Below, piece after piece: positions 42,545 to 46,661 of a stretch of DNA of 46,661 bases. How positions within the stretch are numbered: the stretch's first letter is position 1; each line of letters opens with the position of its first letter. The stretch covers positions 1-46,661 of the forward strand of contig JAHIUA010000094.1 in NCBI GenBank assembly GCA_018817385.1, given 5' to 3'. This DNA is from Pseudomonadota bacterium. GTDB taxonomy: Bacteria > Desulfobacterota > Desulfobulbia > Desulfobulbales > Desulfocapsaceae. The notes under the pieces are model-generated. The model worked only from the letters and a program-made list of their open reading frames with translations. It searched no databases and had not been told where the DNA came from. Made by a program: the position numbers and the translations under genes.

Positions 42545-43372
42545 CTAATTTTGGACATTTACATAGTCAAATAAATCAGTTGCCTTGCTCCAACCCTTCG
42601 GGCCAACGTATATATCTCCTTGAGAGAATGACACCCACCAACCGGAGGAATAATTACCGATGCCAGTAGTGCTTGTCATGTAAGTGGTGTCTTCAACATC
42701 AAATTTTGGATCGATACTCGGTCCCATGCGGGTGTAGTCAACGATACTTTGCATTTCATTGATACTTGGCAACCGCCAGTCATTATGGCCTCTCAAAGAA
42801 CTCGTACTGCAATAGGCCAATGCTTCTTGCCAAGTTCGTCTAATCCTATCGTCCATTCGCTGCCACGTTAGCTTGGTGGAGCTGTCATAAACCATATCGG
42901 GGCCATCTAATACAAAAGCACGGCTCGATGTAGTGCCACGAACGCAGCGAGCATAAAAGCTATTTGTTTGGGCTTGTTGCGTTATTGAGCCATTATAAAA
43001 ATCAACGCCCCAGGCACTGACAGTCGGAATATCTACACGAGGGACGCGTGACCAGTAGTTGTCCCTCTTTGCGGAAAAAATGGCATTAATTGCCGGAGAA
43101 TTATTTATCCTGCTGGCCAGGAGAAACAGTTCATGGATGTCTGGTAAGCGCCAATCATCATGGTCGCCATCTGTGCATGCAGTGCAATAGTCGATAGCGG
43201 CTTGCCATTGGCGCTGGATTCCGTCGTCACTTTGCTGCTACATGAGGCCGGTAATGTTATCGGTGACAGTAACGTTGCCATTATAAGTGTAAAATGGCTG
43301 AATATTTGAGGGATTAAATTGGGCATCTTGGCCATAGGAAGGCTGTCCTTCGGTCTACATCTACCTCCTCCC
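42545..43372 (-). pseudogene. DUF1566 (Lcl) double-domain protein, broken
   Basis: One continuous frame on the minus strand encodes two DUF1566 domains. The first reads YGQDAQFNPSNIQPFY, TVTDNITGLM-stop-QQSDDGIQRQWQAAIDY, DDWRLPDIHELFLLASRINN and SFYARCVRG; the second reads VYDSSTKLTWQRMDD, ALAYCSTSSLRGHNDWRLPSINEMQSIVDY and WWVSFSQGD. A TAG (43238-43240) replaces the tryptophan of the GLMWQ motif in domain 1. Stops also precede the first domain, so the gene start is lost, and the C-terminal CVR motif of domain 2 is absent where repeat copy 2 begins. DUF1566 proteins are usually secreted or surface proteins of unknown function. The frame otherwise stays intact for about 270 codons, so the inactivation is recent. 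Confidence 0.85.
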
Positions 43373-44144
43373 CTTTGATATCCCGCATGGTTCGATTCAC
43401 CTTGATATTGGATCGTGGTGAAAGCGTTACTCATCCGAGGCGATGTGCTCGCGAATCGGGGACATCTTGAAAATCACCGGGTTATCCAACGCATTATTCT
43501 TATTAGATTGCCGCTTTTGGCCCTGAAAAGTCGCTGTTAAGCACCAAAAAGACCCGCTTTCAAGCTGTCTATTTCGTAAAACCAGCATGTTGACTTGGTC
43601 CGAGCCCGTGTCACCCTGTCTTTCCGTGTCGTTGTGTAATCTCCAATTTTTCGTTTTACTGTGGTGAAGAACACAGCTTAGTTTTTTTTATGTAGCCTTC
43701 CCGATCAACAAATGAAAATAGTACCTTTCTAACAATTCTTGAATACCTTTTTCATTCCTCTCCGTTGCTCTCTTTAGGAGGCAATTATTATGGGAATATT
43801 GATCAGGCCATTAAGCAGTCTGTGATTTCAACGTGTTCAACCTGCTGGGATTTCAATAAATAACTAATCGTGAGTTACAATGCATCAATGTAACTCAAAC
43901 TGGTTTATTTTCCAATAAATTCAGTGAGAGGAAGACAACAGAACTAACTGGAACAACGGCTATTTCTGTTAGAGAGGGGGACAAACAGGAGAATCAATAT
44001 CATCGCAAGCAGTGCGAATAGTATCAACACGTACTGGAGTGGAAGGGCTGGGTGCACTCCTGAGGGAGTGATATCCGAGTACTGAAACCTGATTTTTTTC
44101 TAGTTCAGCATAGCGAGAAGACCATGGACAAGTCTCAACAAGAA
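43373..44144. other. Intergenic region with repeat copy 3
   Basis: About 770 bases with no supported gene. The CATGTTGACTTGGTCC... sequence at 43586-43609 is the third copy of the short repeat. A 9-bp hairpin (TGAGTTACA...TGTAACTCA) lies at 43871-43897. Confidence 0.5.
43586..43609 (+). repeat. Short interspersed repeat, copy 3 (partial)
   Basis: Shares CTTGGTCCGAGCCCGT exactly with copy 1 and the preceding CATG-TT; the GTATTT part is missing. Confidence 0.6.
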
Positions 44145-44930
44145 CTACCTGCCAAGCAGCCCTCGTACAAACATCGGCAAGGTCACAGCAACATCTCCGC
44201 GAAAGAAATAATCCGTCCGCCGGGAAGACCTTGAATCATCTGCACTCAGCGCTGTAGATTCTTTATTAAACTCATAGAGCAGACCACCATTGCGTTTCAC
44301 GACCAAGGGCAGCTCTGCAGCTGGATAGACCTGCGCTGAGGTGCCAATGACCAGCAGCAGGTCACAAGAGAAAATAAGATCATAGATTTCCCCCAGACTT
44401 CGAACGGCCTCACCAAACAGGACAATATTTGGTTTCAAGGGAAAAGCACAACTGCTGCATAGCGGAATATCCCCTGACTTATAATGCTCGTTAGCTACCG
44501 GTAGCACGCTCTCACACTGGATACATTGCAGGTGCTGATGATCACCGTGTATCTCGAGCACATTTTTATTCCCGGCAAGTTGGTGGAGATTGTCTACATT
44601 CTGGGTGATGATGCTGTTTAGGAGGCCGGCATCTTCCATTTCGGCCAAGGCGTGATGGGCTGGATTAGGTTTTTTACCGAGAAGAATCTTCCCCATGGCA
44701 CGGTACAGCTGCCATGCCTTTGCCGGTGCCCGCATAAAGACGTCAAGGGTGGCATACTCATCGGGTGAGTAAACCGTCCAGAGGCCATCAGCACTGCGAA
44801 AATCAGGGATGCCACTGCCAACTGAGACCCCAGCCCCGGTCAAGGCCACAGGGTTTGAGGCGGCCTTAAAGCGGGCAACCGCTTCCCCAAGATGGTGCTC
44901 ATCTTCATTTGCCACAATCGTTTTCATCAT
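44145..44930 (-). CDS. Sirtuin (NAD-dependent protein deacylase)
   Basis: Sir2-family enzyme of 261 residues that removes acyl groups from lysine using NAD+. The NAD-binding motif is GAGVSVGSGIPDFRS, the active-site region is TQNVDNLH, the catalytic histidine lies in EIHGDH, and a four-cysteine zinc site is CIQC...CSSC. Further on, PNIVLFGEAV and VIGTSAQVYPAAELP complete the Rossmann domain. The family's typical length is about 240-260. I chose ATG 44930 (an in-frame ATG also lies at 44927); the more distant start would be TTG. No strong ribosome site is visible. The adjacent tRNA remnant lies upstream. Confidence 0.95.
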   Translation of the reverse strand: MMKTIVANEDEHHLGEAVARFKAASNPVALTGAGVSVGSGIPDFRSADGLWTVYSPDEYATLDVFMRAPAKAWQLYRAMGKILLGKKPNPAHHALAEMEDAGLLNSIITQNVDNLHQLAGNKNVLEIHGDHQHLQCIQCESVLPVANEHYKSGDIPLCSSCAFPLKPNIVLFGEAVRSLGEIYDLIFSCDLLLVIGTSAQVYPAAELPLVVKRNGGLLYEFNKESTALSADDSRSSRRTDYFFRGDVAVTLPMFVRGLLGR

Positions 44931-44960
44931 AGAGACCAATACGAATCAAAAAATCCCACA

Positions 44961-44994
44961 AAAAAGGGGGTTAAGCCATAAAATGACTTAACCC
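44961..44994 (-). terminator. Intrinsic terminator on the minus strand, tRNA side
   Basis: An 8-bp stem (GGGTTAAG 44968-44975 with CTTAACCC 44987-44994) is followed on the minus strand by a T run (A residues at 44961-44966). It is placed where the terminator of a minus-strand tRNA gene ending near 45012 would be. Confidence 0.75.
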
Positions 44995-45009
44995 TCTTAC
45001 AAGCTATGT

Positions 45010-45066
45010 GGTGCCGGGATCAGGAATCGAACCAGGGACACACGGATTTTCAGTCCGTTATCGCTC
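45010..45066 (-). tRNA. 3' fragment of tRNA-Phe (GAA), probable attachment-site remnant
   Basis: On the minus strand an anticodon arm with a perfect 5-bp stem ACGGA/TCCGT and loop CTGAAAA (anticodon GAA, phenylalanine) is followed by GTGTC, a T-loop TTCGATT and an encoded CCA end (GGCACCA). The T stem is damaged (CCTGG against CCTGA, two mismatches). The acceptor 5' strand and most of the D arm are absent: upstream sequence is AT-rich and unrelated beyond a GAGC. So it is a tRNA fragment and not a working gene. Such 3' fragments arise when an element integrates into a tRNA gene. Confidence 0.8.
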
Positions 45067-45266
45067 GCACTTTATTGTATTGTAATTAATATATATTTTA
45101 TTAATCATACCACCTTTTGTTCCAATTTTGCTCCACTTTAAAAAAAGATCGCCTTATTATCGATCCTTTCCCAATGCGTCCCGGATAACTTCAAGTAGGC
45201 CTCTTTTCAATTTTTCTCATTGCCCACAACTTCACTTCATAACGCCCATGAGCTAATAAATATGCT

Positions 45267-45293
45267 TTTACAAATCACATTATAAAGTATAAT
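45267..45293 (+). promoter_or_regulatory. Candidate promoter of the Fic gene
   Basis: TTTACA (45267-45272) and a perfect TATAAT (45288-45293), with a 15-base spacer, slightly short. Transcription would start near 45300, inside the left arm of the palindrome that follows. Confidence 0.5.
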
Positions 45294-45322
45294 GATCTAT
45301 AAAAGGAGGTTTTATAGATCAT
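45292..45322. promoter_or_regulatory. Perfect 13-bp palindrome around the ribosome site and start codon of fic
   Basis: The arm 45292-45304 pairs exactly with 45310-45322. The 5-base centre is GGAGG, the ribosome site, and the right arm ends within the ATG. It overlaps the end of the candidate -10 box. It could be a repressor operator or an RNA hairpin presenting the ribosome site. Confidence 0.75.
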
Positions 45323-46469
45323 GACACGAAGAAAATGGAACTGGCAAAAAGATGATTGGGGGAATTTTACCTATGATAACAGTGAAATAGAGAAATTAGA
45401 ACGAGAATATTCAAGGCAATCCGGTTTTTCGCTCGGCATAGCCAGGTATCTTTCACGTGAAGACCAAAACGACTTAATCGTTGAACTTGTATGTAATGAA
45501 GCCATTAAAACCTCTGAAATTGAGGGGGAATTTTTAGACAGGGAAAGCCTGCAGTCCTCTATCAGGAGAGAATTCGGTTTGGGAATAGCCGATCATCACA
45601 GGGTAAAACCGGCGGAAGCCGGGATCGCTGAAATGATGAAAGATATATTCACCAATTATGACTCACCATTGACAAAAAAGACTCTCTGCAATTGGCATGA
45701 AATGTTGATGTCCGGTAGAAGAAATATAGAGATAGGAAAATATAGAACCCACAAAGAGGCAATGCAGGTTGTGTCGGGGCGATACGATAAACCAAAAGTC
45801 CATTTTGAAGCTCCCCCATCTGCCGATGTTCCAAAGGAAATGGAGAAATTCATAGATTGGTTCAACAAATCGGCCCCTGGCGGGAAAGAACCTTTGACCC
45901 CATTGGTTCGGGCAGGGATTGCTCATATCTATTTTGTTTCAATACATCCTTTCGAGGACGGAAACGGACGGATCGGGCGGGGCATAGTTGAAAAATCATT
46001 GGCGCAAAATATGGGTCAACCAACACTCATCGCGCTTTCTTCAACCATTGACGACAGGAAAAGAGAATATTACGAGGAGCTGGCAGCCCAGAGTACAGGA
46101 AATGAAGTGACACACTGGCTAATTTATTTTGGGAAAACCATTATCAGCGCTCAACAACTAACCATCAGGCAAGTTGATTTCATAATAACCAAAGCAAAGT
46201 TTTTCGATACTCACAAAGATAATATCAACCCTCGCCAATTAAAAGTGATCAACCGGATACTACTGGAGGGACCGAAAGGCTTTCAAGGTGGATTCAGTGC
46301 CAAAAATTACCGAGCTATAACAAAATCTCCCTCAGCAACAGCGACAAGAGATTTACAAGACCTGGTAGGCAAAGGGATCTTTACAAAAACCGGTCAGCTA
46401 AAAAGCACCCGTTATACTCTGGATCTTTCCCCCTTCCAGGGCAAGCAAGATAAAGAAAGCATGACTTGA
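45321..46469 (+). CDS. Fic-domain protein with N-terminal inhibitory helix
   Basis: Fic protein of 382 residues that probably transfers AMP from ATP to a hydroxyl of a target protein. The catalytic motif HPFEDGNGRIGR is complete (His, Glu-Asp-Gly-Asn, Gly-Arg). An N-terminal inhibitory motif TSEIEG (pattern S/T-x3-E-G/N) lies near residues 70-75, making it a class II, self-inhibited Fic enzyme. The first part fits the DUF4172-type N-terminal domain (WNWQKDDWGNFTYD). A C-terminal winged-helix-like region (about 310-375, KNYRAITKSPSATATRDLQDLVGKG) could bind DNA, and so could act on the palindrome at its own promoter. No separate antitoxin gene precedes it. It lies next to the tRNA fragment, probably on an integrated element. 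Confidence 0.94.
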   Translation: MTRRKWNWQKDDWGNFTYDNSEIEKLEREYSRQSGFSLGIARYLSREDQNDLIVELVCNEAIKTSEIEGEFLDRESLQSSIRREFGLGIADHHRVKPAEAGIAEMMKDIFTNYDSPLTKKTLCNWHEMLMSGRRNIEIGKYRTHKEAMQVVSGRYDKPKVHFEAPPSADVPKEMEKFIDWFNKSAPGGKEPLTPLVRAGIAHIYFVSIHPFEDGNGRIGRGIVEKSLAQNMGQPTLIALSSTIDDRKREYYEELAAQSTGNEVTHWLIYFGKTIISAQQLTIRQVDFIITKAKFFDTHKDNINPRQLKVINRILLEGPKGFQGGFSAKNYRAITKSPSATATRDLQDLVGKGIFTKTGQLKSTRYTLDLSPFQGKQDKESMT

Positions 46470-46564
46470 ACATACCCTGGATTTAGCGACTAGTGTCATG
46501 TCAACATTGAAAAGTCGTAGATAAATGTTATAATTTGTTCATACTCAACCATGGAGGTTAGACT

Positions 46565-46661
46565 ATGAACAAATACATTGTGACACTCACCAAGGAAGAA
46601 CGTGAACTGTTGAGTGGCCTTGCATCCAAAGGGGAACACAAATCACAAAAAATTCTCAATG
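46565..46661 (+). mobile_element. IS630-type transposase, start only (runs off the window)
   Basis: ATG 46565 opens a frame reading MNKYIVTLTKEERELLSGL and then SKGEHKSQKILN, the beginning of IS630-family transposases with their N-terminal helix-turn-helix. GGAGG lies nine bases upstream. The window ends after 32 codons, so its integrity cannot be judged. The left end of the element probably lies between the Fic stop and this start, where GTCATGTCAACATTG could belong to the terminal repeat. Confidence 0.75.

Noticed and set aside
45010-45090. A complete tRNA-Phe gene
   Set aside because: The 5' acceptor strand and D arm cannot be found, and the T stem has two mismatches; only the 3' half is present.

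Overview
The window looks like a chromosomal segment of an anaerobic, Gram-negative deltaproteobacterium (Desulfobacterota, perhaps a Desulfobulbales relative). This is an inference from gene content: rubredoxin, a small multiheme c-type cytochrome, an outer-membrane barrel, AsmA-like and MscS-type envelope proteins, and ArgA-type N-acetylglutamate synthase. No 16S or other taxonomic marker is present.

Left part (0.4-9.6 kb): a hybrid sensor kinase with a fused periplasmic solute-binding domain; rubredoxin with its own terminator; a diadenylate cyclase fused to YbbR (CdaR-like) domains; a CorA Mg2+ channel; a UPF0316 membrane protein; RimK; and, immediately upstream of rimK, a decayed RimB-type protease pseudogene with at least three indels.

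Central accessory block (10.2-23.7 kb), the most interesting region. A plus-strand cluster encodes a small secreted acidic protein, two small zinc-ribbon proteins (the first clearly LysW-like, i.e. amino-group-carrier-like) that both end in tyrosine, then, after a strong intrinsic terminator that sits inside the leader, a fusion of an N-formylglutamate-amidohydrolase domain with a DUF1704/QEGLA metallopeptidase. DUF1704 is the family of the human tubulin tyrosine carboxypeptidase MATCAP. Facing it are a large MscS channel and a tight minus-strand operon: KamA (lysine 2,3-aminomutase family), two D-Ala-D-Ala-ligase-like ATP-grasp enzymes (ATGA overlap) and a 752-residue GNAT / histone-deacetylase-type amidohydrolase / GNAT fusion. 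MgtE is divergent from kamA. I infer two ATP-grasp based systems: a carrier-protein system with a removable C-terminal tyrosine, and a beta-lysine-type peptide or compatible-solute pathway. Both are surrounded by osmotic and ionic functions (c-di-AMP synthesis, CorA, MgtE, MscS). A 51-bp element is shared by the regions upstream of corA and mgtE.

Right part (24-46.7 kb): a secreted protein made of four 131-residue repeats; an outer-membrane barrel protein; a tetraheme cytochrome; a rhomboid protease; an amidohydrolase-fold protein that has lost its metal ligands; a 933-residue AsmA-like protein; ArgA; a secreted beta-helix protein; a CotH-family protein; and then a decayed stretch with IS21 and DUF1566 remnants and a short repeat. 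After a sirtuin comes a 3' tRNA-Phe fragment with its own terminator, which probably marks the edge of an integrated island. The island side carries a Fic AMPylase-type gene under a perfect palindrome and the start of an IS630-type transposase that runs off the window.
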